Source: Galdieria partita
Taxonomy: Eukaryota > Rhodophyta > Bangiophyceae > Galdieriales > Galdieriaceae
NCBI GenBank assembly: GCA_025991245.1
Contig: BQMJ01000037.1
Coordinates: forward strand, 22,501 to 86,500
Reading direction: 5' to 3'
Length of the DNA stretch: 64,000 bases
Positions 44,018-56,009 of the stretch are shown piece by piece (position 1 is the stretch's first letter; the number at the start of each line of letters is the position of its first letter). Position numbers and translations under genes: made by a program. A model generated the notes under the pieces. That model saw only the letters and a program-made list of their open reading frames with translations, made no database searches and had not been told where the DNA came from.

Positions 44018-45226
44018 ATGAGTTTCTTCAGACTGAGTCGTAAAAGATGTATAACAAACTTCTTATGGATAGTTTGTCTTGTTTTAGTTTTTAAAGTTGC
44101 GCAAGCAGATTCAGCTAATGGTGTAGAGACCCTGTTAGGAAGCAAGGAAGACATATTGGAACTTGATGAAGACCCCGAGGAGTTAAGAAGGAAACTTCAG
44201 TCTACAGAGATTACTATTCAGAGTTTATTACAGCACTTCAGTACAGAGGCGACGAACGCTAGGGCAGATATACACCGCAACTTGGAAGACGCCCTTCGTT
44301 ACATTGAAGAGCTTTCGAAAAAGAGATGCGGCTCTGCTGTAGAACGTTATCACTCGAAAATAATTGAACTGGAAGATCAATTGAATGATCTAAATCAAAG
44401 TTTTCAAAATTGTCTTTCGAAACAAGACAAGTTGCAAATAGTTGTACAGTCCGTTACTGGAGAGAGAGACAGAGCGCTCACAGAAATAAATTCCTTAAAG
44501 GAGTTACTAAGCAAAGAAAAGAGACTCAGAAATGAAACAGAAAGAAAACTGCAGTGGAATTTGGCCATAATCAATGCAACGGATACCTTCAGTTCCATTG
44601 AGAAAGTCCTCATTCATACGAATGCACAACTAAGCAAGAGAAATGAAGTACTTCAACATTTAGTTAGCAGTATTGCTCAAACAGATTCCCAGAGTGAGGA
44701 ACTTGTTGCCATGTTTCAACACCTTGAAGATATGATACAACAAGAAAGTTCACAATATCGTCGAGCGCTATTTCATTTACTGCAATTGGGAGATGCTGAA
44801 ATAGCAAACTCATCGGAACTATCGCAAACGGCTTTACAAGATTTAGAACGACAACTCTCTTCATGCGTACAAAAGTTATCACAAAATAGATTCGTCAATG
44901 AAAACAGAAAGGAGGAGTTGAATGAAATTTCACAATATCCATCCATTGAAACTTCGACCAAGGAAAGATCGTATTCAGTATCTGTTACTACTATCCTCAT
45001 TTCTTTTGTGGCGTCCTTTATAGGAACGTTTTTGTCGTATTGGCTTTTTCTAAGAACGTCCCGACTGAATGAAAAATTGAGACGTGATAGACAATCAGGA
45101 ATGACTAGTTTCGCATACGACCCTCACACTCCTTCACCAAATGGATTCGCTCGAAGTACACGAGCTTTTCATCATTCAGAAAATTCTCCAATGCAACCAG
45201 TAACTTCAAGTATATCTCCAAGATAA
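44018..45226 (+). CDS. Single-pass coiled-coil membrane protein, unknown function
   Basis: One exon of 402 residues that I cannot assign to a family. The N-terminus has a signal peptide (NFLWIVCLVLVFKVAQADS). Residues about 40-305 are dominated by charged heptad-like sequence with long coiled-coil potential (for example EELRRKLQSTEITIQSLLQH and LEDQLNDLNQSFQNCLSKQD). One membrane span follows near residue 330 (VTTILISFVASFIGTFLSYW), then a basic cytosolic tail of about 55 residues rich in Ser, Pro and His. Cysteines are few (CGS, NCLS, SSC) and could link a lumenal dimer. The topology is that of a type I protein with a lumenal coiled-coil, perhaps in the ER or Golgi. Confidence 0.7.
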   Translation: MSFFRLSRKRCITNFLWIVCLVLVFKVAQADSANGVETLLGSKEDILELDEDPEELRRKLQSTEITIQSLLQHFSTEATNARADIHRNLEDALRYIEELSKKRCGSAVERYHSKIIELEDQLNDLNQSFQNCLSKQDKLQIVVQSVTGERDRALTEINSLKELLSKEKRLRNETERKLQWNLAIINATDTFSSIEKVLIHTNAQLSKRNEVLQHLVSSIAQTDSQSEELVAMFQHLEDMIQQESSQYRRALFHLLQLGDAEIANSSELSQTALQDLERQLSSCVQKLSQNRFVNENRKEELNEISQYPSIETSTKERSYSVSVTTILISFVASFIGTFLSYWLFLRTSRLNEKLRRDRQSGMTSFAYDPHTPSPNGFARSTRAFHHSENSPMQPVTSSISPR

Positions 45227-45297
45227 TAAACAACGATGAGTTGAGGCCAGTTTTAATCTGACTGAAATAAAGCATACATCTCGAGGCTTTCATCTGA

Positions 45298-46182
45298 TTA
45301 CCTTGTGCGTAACTTACTAACGAATATGAAGAAACTTGAAGACAAAAAACGGTCGACAATAGGAGTCAACAATACAAGCGAAGTTACACGTCCACAAACA
45401 CTTGCTGCATAACAATCCAAAGCAAAGTGTCGCCCTCTTCCTATTCGAGAAATAGCAACCAAGCAAGCCCACTATGTAAACGTGTTATTAGTAAAAACCT
45501 CCAAAAGTATGAGAACCCAATTGCTTACTGTGCATAGGCAGCAAACGAATAAGATACTTGCAAGTTCACTTCTAAGAATAGGAAACCAAGAACGCAGCCA
45601 CGGAATGCGAAAAGAAACATAAGAACAGATAGTAAATGCTCTCATAGTATGACCAGAGGGAAACGACCACTTCTCAGCTGGAATAACAAACGATGACTTG
45701 TTGTTAAAACTTGGCCGTTTCCTTCGAACGACCACCTTTAGAGACAACTCCAGTACAGCACTTAACGTACAACAACACAACACTACAAAGCAAAACAAGG
45801 CAAAATCTACAGAGAAAAGTGTCGCTTTCCAACGAGAAAATGTTGCAGATTCTTGAGGAGACTTGTACAAATGACACAGTACGGGAACAAAAGGAATGGT
45901 AAACCAAACTGAGCCATCACATGAAAACGAACACAAAGTTAAAAAGGCTTTCATCCAAAAGTGCTTGTGCACAAAATCAAATACTTTTTTGCTAAGTTGC
46001 TTGTCTCGTTTCTTTAACCACGTTCCACATCTAACAGTTCTTTGGGAGAGGAACAGCTTTCCGACAATATCGAACAATGCGTACTGCGAGGAAAGTAGCC
46101 ACAAGTCACACATAAAAGCAAAACTATGAAACAAAAGGCCATAAAAGCAAGAAAAGTCTTCCAACAGGTTCTTATCTTGCAT
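45298..46182 (-). CDS. PAP2-superfamily membrane phosphatase
   Basis: Lipid or isoprenoid phosphate phosphatases of this class have three motifs. All are here: K-X6-RP in KVVVRRKRP, PSGH in FPSGHTMRAF, and SR-X5-H-X3-D in SRIGRGRHFALD. The third lies in a second exon, after an intron of about 55 bp at 45474-45530. Several membrane segments surround them (VDFALFCFVVLCCCTLSAVL; SILFVCCLC). About 275 residues. Substrate cannot be read: dolichyl phosphate, sphingoid-base phosphate and phosphatidate phosphatases share this signature. The ATG at 46182 (MQDKNLLEDF) is the first in frame, and it lies just 27 bp after the ZW10 stop on the same strand. Confidence 0.82.
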
Positions 46183-46209
46183 TGGAAGTCTCTTCAGGGC
46201 GTTCAATCT

Positions 46210-48569
46210 TTATTTCGTCTCTGATGCGGAATACGCAATAACAATTTGTTGCAAACATTTTTTTCTGTATGCTGTTTTCTCGAACAAAGAAGTAACTATC
46301 TTGACTAACTGATCCTTCGGTATTCTTCTCTTTAATGGACCTTGTTGCACCATTTTGACTATTTCTTCCAAGTTCGAGTTCAATATCTTGCATATCCACC
46401 AAAGCGATGAAACACCATGACACCTCTCAGATAAGACTGCCTGATCCCAATCCAATACTTGCGCTACTAGGCCTGTTTTCTTCTCTGTTTCTTCTTGCAA
46501 TAATGAAGCTAAAGAAGAGCTAGTCTTAAGAGGAATATCTTCTAATGCAACAACTGCCTCAATTAACCACTGACAATAGTTTTCAAGTAATCCAGATCCA
46601 ATATTCCGCGAAACAGACTTTGGCAAATAGTCCCTCCAAGAAACAAGTAAACTTTCGAAGCTTAACGCAGCAGCATCTAAAGAACGTTGAATACGATTGA
46701 ATATGGAGGTCTGATAACAAACTTCAAAAGATCCTCCTTCCGTGGCTTTAGTTACACAAGCATAAATAGCATCTTTAGTAGCAGATATACTCTTTGCGAG
46801 AAAACTGGATCCCTCGCATCTCAATCGAAAGCATGTAATCATATAGTCTTGTTTCTTAAGATGATTTGCTGCCTCTTCATCAAGACGAGATATCAACAAA
46901 GGTTTTCTCATTTCAATAATACAACAAATATGAGCCAATAAGAAACAGTCATTGTGATATACGGCCTGTGCAAACAACTGAGACTTCAATACGTTGTAGC
47001 AATTCGCAGAAACAATGCGATAATACAAAAGTAACAATTCTGAAATACTTTTCATCAAAGTAGAGCCCAATAACTATACAGAGAAGGATTAGTTACTTCA
47101 TAAAAAAGTTCCACAAACTTACCGACAAGTTATTTTGTAGACACGTATGGGCATCCTGAAAAATTCTGTCTGCTGCTTGACTCAACTCTATGCATTGTTT
47201 TGTTATTTTACAAACTGGAAAAGTGAATGGAAAAAGTTCTCCAGCATCCACTAGTTTACCTCTCAAATACGAATATTCGGATGAAACCAGAAAAGAAGAA
47301 ATATCCCCTAAATCATTATGGCAGAATGAAATAGACTTTAAAAGATTTCTACCATAGACAAGTACGTGTCGATGACAAACAACGGCCAAATCTTCTTCAG
47401 CTCGATAGAAATCTGGAACAAGTGACTCTGCCAAACTAATATCCATGCCTCTTGCTTGAAGAGCCATTCGAAGTTTCTCGGCACAAATCGTTAGTCCTCT
47501 AAGACGAAGAGAAAACTGAGAGGGATCGATATATCCATTCAAGTCGTTCAAGTATCTAAAGTGACCTAAAATACACTTGGAACTACAAACTTCATGTCGA
47601 AACCAGTCATAGAACCCAACGGCAACTTCTCTATGATAATCAGTGCCAAATGTTTGGTTCAAGATAAAGTCAAACAAGACAAGTGCTCTTTTGCAACCAT
47701 TTGCCAAGTCCAAACAATTCTCTAAGATATCCAACTCTTGCACCGAACAATCCTCCCATTCCAGCGATTGTAATACGTCTTCTTTCTCATCCTGCATATG
47801 AATTAAGAACTCTCCATCTCTTCTTTCAACTTTGGAAGCTTGTTGAAGATAACCTGCGACCCCAAAACGGTTCAACAAAGAGACTATTTCCTGAACAGCT
47901 ATTTCCATATATTTTCCTTGAGCAATTATCGTCGATATCCACTTGGCCTCTTTATCAATCGAAAGACCCCTACTATGCAAATGAAAACTCGACACTAGCC
48001 TCCCAACCAATTCACTTCGCAATCGAACGTGTTCCTTCTCCATTAGATTCTGTGAAGCTGCTAAACAACTGTTTGAGATACCAAAACTGTATATAAAACG
48101 CAAACAACGCAATCCTTGTTGTATTTGATGCTCGTAGCTGGCTAGTGTATCAAGATCCATACTATCAGGAAATTTCTGTCTGTTGTTCAATTCTTCAGCT
48201 ACAACAACTCCTTGTTTGACGATATCTAACTTTTTCAATATAGAGTATAACTGTAAAAGGTCTTCCTTATGTAATTTATGTTTCGATACACTACTTTTTA
48301 TCTGCTCCAATTGGTGCTCTACTTGGGATATTCTTTCGTCAAAGAACTGAGTTTGTTGCAGTAAAGACTCTACCTGTGGGAATATAAGGTCAGCTTCCCG
48401 TTTTATCTAAAATAATTGAGTTCAAGAACAACGAAAAGAAACAAAATGAAACCCACCTTTCCAAGACCGCTTTCGTTCTTGCAAAAGTTCACAAGTCTCT
48501 CTTCTAGTTCTCTGCGAGTAATAGAAGCCTCTTTCAAGTTTCGTTCAAGGTCCTCGAGAGAATATTGCA
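46210..48569 (-). CDS. ZW10: ZW10 homologue (NRZ/Dsl1 tethering and kinetochore protein)
   Basis: ZW10 acts in the NRZ complex, which tethers Golgi-derived vesicles at the ER, and in animals also at kinetochores. The first exon starts MQYSLEDLERNLKEASITRR. After two short introns comes a long alpha-helical body with coiled-coil (FFDERISQVEHQLEQIKSSV). The C-terminal half has the ZW10-typical features HNDCFLLAHICCII, GSSFLAKSISATKDAIY, SFESLLVSWRDYLPKSV and the ending LVKIVTSLFEKTAYRKKCLQ, equivalent to the ALFxNTERR helix. One intron (about 47070-47120) joins LQNNLS to LLGSTLMKS. Total about 760 residues, normal for the family. Overall identity seems low, so Dsl1/ZW10 family is safer than a strict orthologue. 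Confidence 0.75.
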
Positions 48570-48887
48570 TTTTTATTTCTCAAAGCTGAACGCACAATAT
48601 TACGTATGTTCAACAACAACTCTTGTCTTCTCTAAAATGAATCATCATCGTGATCGGACTGAATATCCCACAAAACATATTATCAAAATGACAAGTTTTT
48701 GCTTACTGCTTCGATAATAAAGTAACTATCTTTACTGTTGCAAATCTCAAGCTACACTGTATTCGTAGTTGTTTCGTCGTTCTGATTCGGTAACTGCCGA
48801 ATCAGAACATATGAGTCACTCACTCGTTCTTGCTATTTGAATTTCACTGTAAAAAATAACTCAACTTTTCATCAACCAAGAATGATG

Positions 48888-49201
48888 TCACCTAGCAAAT
48901 AGCAAACTCAAAGCCATCAAAAAGCAGCAAGCGGAAATATAAGGACTCAGTCTTTCTCCTAGAGCGAGATAAGTCCAAAACCAACATATGCAACTATTCT
49001 CCGTTTACCTATGCGAGATGCTTTCCAAAACAAACCGAGAAATCTAACAACTTCAAAGAAATGGGGATGTGACAACTATAAAACTTACCCTTCCTTGTTT
49101 CTGTCAAGGAGAGAAGGATATAAACTACGGATGTATGCACAGGTACAGATCACCAAGACAATCACAACCAAAAGACTTTGAAAATTAAACAAAGCCGACA
49201 T
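48888..49201 (-). CDS. Kish/TMEM167 small Golgi membrane protein
   Basis: Kish is a tiny conserved protein needed for constitutive secretion. Three small exons on the minus strand join perfectly to the family sequence. Exon 1 is [20 protein letters not shown] followed by [18 protein letters not shown]. The second is [11 protein letters not shown] (about 48990-49023). The third is [20 protein letters not shown] with a stop at 48888. This is nearly the animal Kish-A sequence, with two membrane segments and about 72 residues in all. The exons are too short to appear as long open frames. It is divergent from AK6, with 241 bp between starts. Confidence 0.93.
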
Positions 49202-49442
49202 ACTTTGAGTGAAAAACTTTCAACTGGTTTGCAATCACAGACAGTGGGCCTAGTGACTCCTTTTTACCGACATTCCATTCAAATGGAGCTATCGATAGGT
49301 AGAGATGGCTATGCTTTTCTGGTATTGGAAAGAAAACTATACTAAGCGACCTGTGTTAGAGAAATAAAAGTCATTTGATATTATTTTTGTTTTGGTAAGA
49401 TGAGAGCGTAAAACTGATTGATTGACTGGCGATATCATCATA

Positions 49443-50153
49443 ATGACGGAACAGGACAACATACTCAACTCTAGTCAACCGTCTTTACCAAAGTATAGAA
49501 GAAATATTCTTCTAGTTGGAACTCCTGGAACAGGTAATAGTTTGAAATGAAGCTATTTAGTTTTTACTGTGAGAAAGGAAAGACATCTCTGGCAAAAAGA
49601 CTTACTGCAGTTACACCCTTGACACATATAGAAGTTGGAAAGTTTGCGGAAGAGCACAATTGCTTAGGCAGCTATGACGAACAGTTGGAATGTTTTGAAA
49701 TAGAAGAAGAGAAAGTTGGTTTGCTCCTTGTTTCTACATTCGTTGTCTCAAGTCATCTTCAGCTAATTCCTATACTGGCAAACTTCTTAAAGCCTGGTGG
49801 TTATATCGTCGAATACCACGGCTGTGAATGGTTGACCTCTTGTAAAATAGATCTCGTATTGGTTTTGCAGACAGAAACCGGTAAGGAAAAACTATAGTGT
49901 ACAGTTTTTAAAGTAGACTCGCATTTCTCCTTTTATGTATTGAATAGCTCCACTTTATGATCGATTGAAAGCTCGAGGGTATTCAGGAAGAAAATTAGAG
50001 GAAAACATGGAGTGTGAGATCATGCAAGTTATTCTAGATGAGGCGTATGGTTGCTTTGACAAACAAAAAATATGGGTGGTCCCCAGTAATAACGAACAAG
50101 ATTTGGAAGATACTGTGGAGAGAGTCAAAAAGTTTCTGGAGAGCTCAAACTAA
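49443..50153 (+). CDS. AK6: Adenylate kinase isoenzyme 6 / Fap7
   Basis: AK6 (hCINAP, yeast Fap7) is an atypical nuclear adenylate kinase/ATPase needed for 18S rRNA 3'-end maturation. Exon 1 from ATG 49443 ends with the P-loop start ILLVGTPGTG. After a 48-bp intron the loop continues KTSLAKRL. Next come THIEVGKFAEEHNCLGSYDE (the AK6 'GDLA..YDEE' region), GYIVEYHGCEW, and after another intron APLYDRLKARGYSGRKLEEN with MECEIMQVILDEA. The final PSNNEQDLEDTVERV matches. Four exons, about 185 residues. Its neighbour on the same strand, the S1-domain gene, starts 98 bp after its stop. Confidence 0.93.
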
Positions 50154-50251
50154 TTTATAAAGATAACAAAGCTTTCACATAAAGTGCCTCGACCACAGCT
50201 GAAGATATTCTCACCTCTCCGCTATACACTCATTGGGGAATTGACAGCAAC

Positions 50252-51428
50252 ATGACAAAGACTTCGTGCGTTGGTTTCTTATCCACCGAGTCCAGTTTTC
50301 AGTACTTGAATAAAGCTGGACTGCCGGTAAAGAACCAGATTTCACGTATATCTCGAAATACTGTATGTTATCTTGTTCTATTTACTGTGTTTTTCGTCAC
50401 TTTTACTGCGCCACACTCGTGGACATTTCGTACCTCGTTCACCCGTCCTATTGATAGGTATTATGGAGAGAGAACTCCCTAAATAGGACCAGAATAATAA
50501 TTGGTGGTACTTTCTTTGGGATTTGCTTAAAGCATGACCATCTATCAGCTCAAAAACAGTTACATGTGACCAGAGCTTCCTTCAATGAACTGGAAAGTGA
50601 TGTCACAGGGAAGGAAGAGCCCTCGGATAGGTATTCGTTTGAAGACCTGAAAATAGGTCAAACATATGAAGGAACGGTGGAAAAATTGATGCCATATGGT
50701 GCTTTTGTGAATGTGGGTCCGAATCTTTCCGGTATGACTAACTATTCCTTGAGTACTACCAGACCTAGCTCATTTTTTATTCAGGGCTCTTACACATTTC
50801 ACAAATTTCTGAGAATTTTTTAACAGACCCAGCAGAAATGCTGAGTATAGGACAGAAAGTGCAAGTACGAGTTATAAAATTAGATCCTGAAAAAAGACAA
50901 TTTGCACTGTCAATGAAAGCTTCTCGTAAAAGGGAAAATAGTCGCTTGAGTCGTGAAGGAAACCGAAGAAGAGAGTTTAGCCGAAACTATTCTCAAAGAG
51001 TACGATAGTATTGTTTTTTGTTACAATCGTTAACTGACTTGTGTGGAGGATGAGGAGTTACGAAAGGAGTTGAGAGAGTTTTCGAAGACAGCAAGTCCGA
51101 AAGAATTCTTGAACGGCAGGGTAGTCAGTATTACTAATCTTGGTGCATTTGTGGACTTTGGAGGTCCAAAAGACGGTCTTTTGTTCAAGTCTGAAATGAA
51201 CAGAGATTTACAAGTAAGTAGTTTGCATAAAAGAACGATCTTGTTGTTGATTCATGTTTTGTTAAGATCGGAGATGAGGTTCAAGTTAGAATAATTCGTA
51301 TCAATTTGACTAGAAATTATCTCAATCTGTCCATGAAGCCTTGGAATGAGAAGTATAATGACAGTGAATTCATTGTAGAGGAAGAGAGTCTCTCAGAAAA
51401 CAACACTTCAGGGGGTTTCACGTCATGA
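50252..51428 (+). CDS. Plastid S1-domain RNA-binding protein (ribosomal S1/PSRP-7-like)
   Basis: Two S1 RNA-binding repeats are seen. The first is IGQTYEGTVEKLMPYGAFVN, then LLHISQISENFLTDPAEMLS with IGQKVQVRVI. The second is LNGRVVSITNLGAFVDFGG, then LLFKSEMNRDLQ with IGDEVQVRII. Five exons fit. Exon 1 (50252-50362) gives a Ser/Asn/Lys-rich transit peptide. A 95-bp intron (50363-50457), whose read-through would look like a hydrophobic segment, is removed. The next exon then reads RIIIGGTFFGICLKHDHLS and continues into the acidic lead. A basic linker (SRKRENSRLSREGNRRREFS) separates the repeats. With only two repeats it is shorter than bacterial S1, closer to the plastid-specific S1-like proteins and the S1 part of plastid EF-Ts fusions. 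Confidence 0.82.
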
Positions 51429-51610
51429 TATCTTTTTATAGAACTTTTCGCCTGACGTGGTGCTACATGAGTTCAAGTAGTTCCACATCAACTTGGGTTT
51501 CTGTCGTTATAAATATTACTGTCTGTTCTTGTCTACCGTTTGCAACAACGAAACAAGCTTTATTGTGAAAGATAACTCAGTATTTCACCTTGGGACTATA
51601 GATACTCAAG

Positions 51611-53381
<1,771 letters not shown>

Positions 53382-54048
53382 GGAGCCAAAACTCAAGCTG
53401 AGAAATCGACGCTACCACGGAATAAGACGATTGGCCTAACCGGATTTTTCTCGCTGCAATCTCACAAATGTTTTACTTTGGAAGATTTCCCAATAGAAAT
53501 CTTAAGACATTTCGTCGTACAATAAGCAGTGACAGCATTTTAGAAATCTTTAATAACTTTTCAAGTTTATTTGCCTAATGAAATTATCTTATGAAACACT
53601 GTGACAACAAAGTTTCGCTTGTCAGTCCATTCGTTTGCTCTATTTTTATTCACTTGCTTTTTTTTGCCAGGCCCCAGTTCTTGCGTAACTATAGAATGTC
53701 TTCAAAATATGCCAAGTTTTACTCTTATCTTTCAATGCTTAGTAGATGCATTCTTTCATAGCTCTCTTGAAACTTTCAGAAAATGAATCACAGAAAACAA
53801 TTTTTGTTCTAAGAATCAATTTCGCTATTGTGAGCCTAGTGTCAACAGTTTTAGATTGAAATGGAGAAAGAATAGGAAAAAAACTCAAACAAATAGGACA
53901 CTTCTGTTTTGTTCTGGCGCTGAATCTCTCCAATAGATTCTGTAGAGCATTCATTCACTTTAGCCAGACATTATAGACAATTTCCAACACAAATATTCAG
54001 ACATCTTCATTTTGGTTTCAATTTTGGATTGTTTGGCAAGTTGCAGAG
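53382..54048. other. Divergent intergenic region, KARI to WBP4-like gene
   Basis: About 670 bp, AT-rich. Open frames here are short, have non-ATG starts and no family likeness. No RNA gene is seen. Confidence 0.5.
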
Positions 54049-54648
54049 ATGGCCGACTATTGGGTTTCACAACAACGTCATTACTGTAAGTACTGTAACA
54101 CTTGGATAGCTAATAATAAAGTTCAGTTGCAACAGCACGAAACTGTAAGTATACAGGGCGTTTATGAAGTTTTTTGACTTTAGTTGGTTTAGGGTTTACG
54201 CCACAAACACAACGTTGAAAACTATTTGAAGAGGTCACACCGTGAGAACGAAACGAAAAAGAAAGAGTCGAAGCAGATAGAGAAGGAACTTAGGAGGATA
54301 GATGCGGCAGCAAGGCTAAGCATGTATGGAGATGGAAAGAGCGGTGGTAGTGTTAAGGATGCCTCGAGAGTTTCGTCCAAGCAACTTGGAACAGTGCCTT
54401 CAAATGTTGGAGGGAAACATCATGTGCACCCACAGCAGAATGGTGCAGGGAGTGGTATTCAAGTACTAGGTCAGTATGATGAATTTGGAGGATACTACGA
54501 TAGCAATGGGGGGTACTACGACAGCAATGGGGGATATTATGACAGAAATGGTCATTACTTTATTTATGATTATCAAAATCAAATTTGGCAATATGTTGGT
54601 TGGTATGGAAATAATACTAATGAAAATACAACAAAAATCAATCAGTAA
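54049..54648 (+). CDS. WBP4/FBP21-like spliceosomal zinc-finger protein
   Basis: The N-terminus MADYWVSQQRHYCKYCNTWI, then NNKVQLQQHE, and after a 50-bp intron TGLRHKHNVENYLK, is the matrin/U1C-type zinc finger (C-X2-C...H-X5-H) of WBP4. WBP4 is a component of activated spliceosomes. It is followed by the family-like RENETKKKESKQIEKELRRI helix. The C-terminal half has no WW domains like those of animal WBP4. Instead it holds three tandem copies of a GYYDSNG unit (54490-54560) and an aromatic end (YDYQNQIWQYVGWYG), which is reminiscent of an OCRE-type repeat. About 180 residues. Its stop is 44 bp from the convergent CIAO1 stop. Confidence 0.8.
54490..54560 (+). repeat. Coding tandem repeat, 21-bp unit x3 (GYYDSNG)
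   Basis: Three in-frame copies of a 21-bp unit encode GYYDSNG, GYYDSNG and GYYDRNG inside the WBP4-like gene. The high DNA identity between copies suggests recent slippage. Confidence 0.85.
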
Positions 54649-54692
54649 GATTTCGACAAGTTGTTGTACAGTTGAAGGTGTTTCGCTACCAT

Positions 54693-55911
54693 TCAGGACA
54701 TCTCCATTGTCACTCTCCAGATACAAATCAAACCGTCGTCGCCACAAGAAGCGAAAATATATCCGTCCTAATAGACATGAGAAGCGTTGATTTTGATTTA
54801 GAAATGAACGAACCTGTGGATTCCATTTAACACAATTGATATCCCCTTCATGGGCGTTGAGTAAGGTAGCAACAATTGAAAAAGGTTCGGTATGATAAGA
54901 AATTTTTACCTTATCATCACCCAAATCCTGAGAAGAAGCCAATTGTTCTTCTGTGTCATCTAAGGTGACTGTCTTTCCCAAAGGATTCTCTTGATAAATA
55001 TGTAAGGCGTCATCTCCACCTCCAGTTACTACAAGACCACTTTGATGGGACCAATCAACCGTATAGATAGCTCGCTCATGCTGTTCTTTTAATACACAAA
55101 ATGTTTCCCAGGAAGGATCCCGTCCAATGTCATCTGAACGTCTAGGAATTTGTCTCCAAAATATAACACTTCTATCATCGGAAACCGTTACGAGTCTTTC
55201 TCCAAGTTTATCAAAGGAAGCCGCCCAAACAGTAGAAGAGTGTGCACTTAATACAGAGCAGCAATACCAGTCGTACTCATCTTCGACCCACATTCTTACT
55301 GTGTTGTCATAACTGCAAGAACATAACAGCTCCTTACATGGATGCCAAACCACATACTTTACATCTTGTGTATGTCCTTCCAATATGCTCAACGACTCAA
55401 AATCGTCTTTGTCGATTCCCAACTCCCACAACCATACTGTTCTATCTCTACTACAACTCGCTAAGAGGGAACCTGAAGAGGAAAATGCAACACATTTAAT
55501 TTCACTTTCATGACCTTCCAATGTTGAAGTTAATTGAAGCTTCGGAGGTGAAGTTAAGATCTCCTGTAAATTCGGTTCGGAGCCTTCTTCACAGTTACTG
55601 TTCAATCTAAGGGTATAGACGTACGAGTCGAAACTACCACAAGCCAAGAAAGGTAGCCTTGGATTAAAGGAAACGCATCGCAAAGTTCTTGGAAAAAGAG
55701 TGGCACCAAAGGTTGTAAGGCAGCGCCACTCTTGCGGCCGTTCGTCGTCTCTTTGGATCGCTTGTGTACAGTCTCCGGTCTGAGGTGCCCAAAGTCTCAC
55801 CAAGCAGTCACTTCCTGCCGAAGCAAGCACGGCTGAAGTAGGACACCAAGAAATAGACCATATTGGGTCCTTTCTACCTGTTGCTAGAGTAGCAATCTTG
55901 AGTAGCTGCAT
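54693..55911 (-). CDS. CIAO1: CIAO1/Cia1, cytosolic iron-sulfur assembly WD40 protein
   Basis: CIAO1 belongs to the targeting complex that delivers Fe-S clusters to cytosolic and nuclear proteins. Seven WD repeats are readable: IWSISWCPTSAVLASAGSD, then LRCVSFNPRLPFLACGSFDS, GHESEIKCVAFSSSGSLLAS, GHTQDVKYVVWHPCKELLCS, SSTVWAASFDKLGERLVTVS, AIYTVDWSHQSGLVVTGGGD and HEGDINCVKWNPQ. The last one is completed after an intron (about 54765-54811) by DGYIFASCGDDGLICIWRV. The GHTQDVK-x-V-x-WHP spelling is CIAO1-like. About 385 residues; the unspliced frame running to 54466 is wrong. It is in tandem with the ABC1 kinase, 98 bp apart. Confidence 0.9.
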
Positions 55912-56009
55912 CCTACATAAAGTTTTCCAACCACTGACGCAAGAATATTATGTGTATCTCAACTGTGTAACAAATTTCGGTTGGATTAACGCTCCGTCTT
56001 TATTAATTT

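Noticed and set aside
46210-48569. Assignment of this gene to a COG or exocyst subunit
   Set aside because: The C-terminal order (FLLAHICCII, FESLLVSWRDYLPKSV and the final LF-x-x-T-x-x-R helix) fits ZW10/Dsl1 better.
54466-54692. Antisense extension of CIAO1 across the WBP4 repeats
   Set aside because: It arises only by reading through the last CIAO1 intron; the spliced form ends at 54693 with a complete WD repeat.
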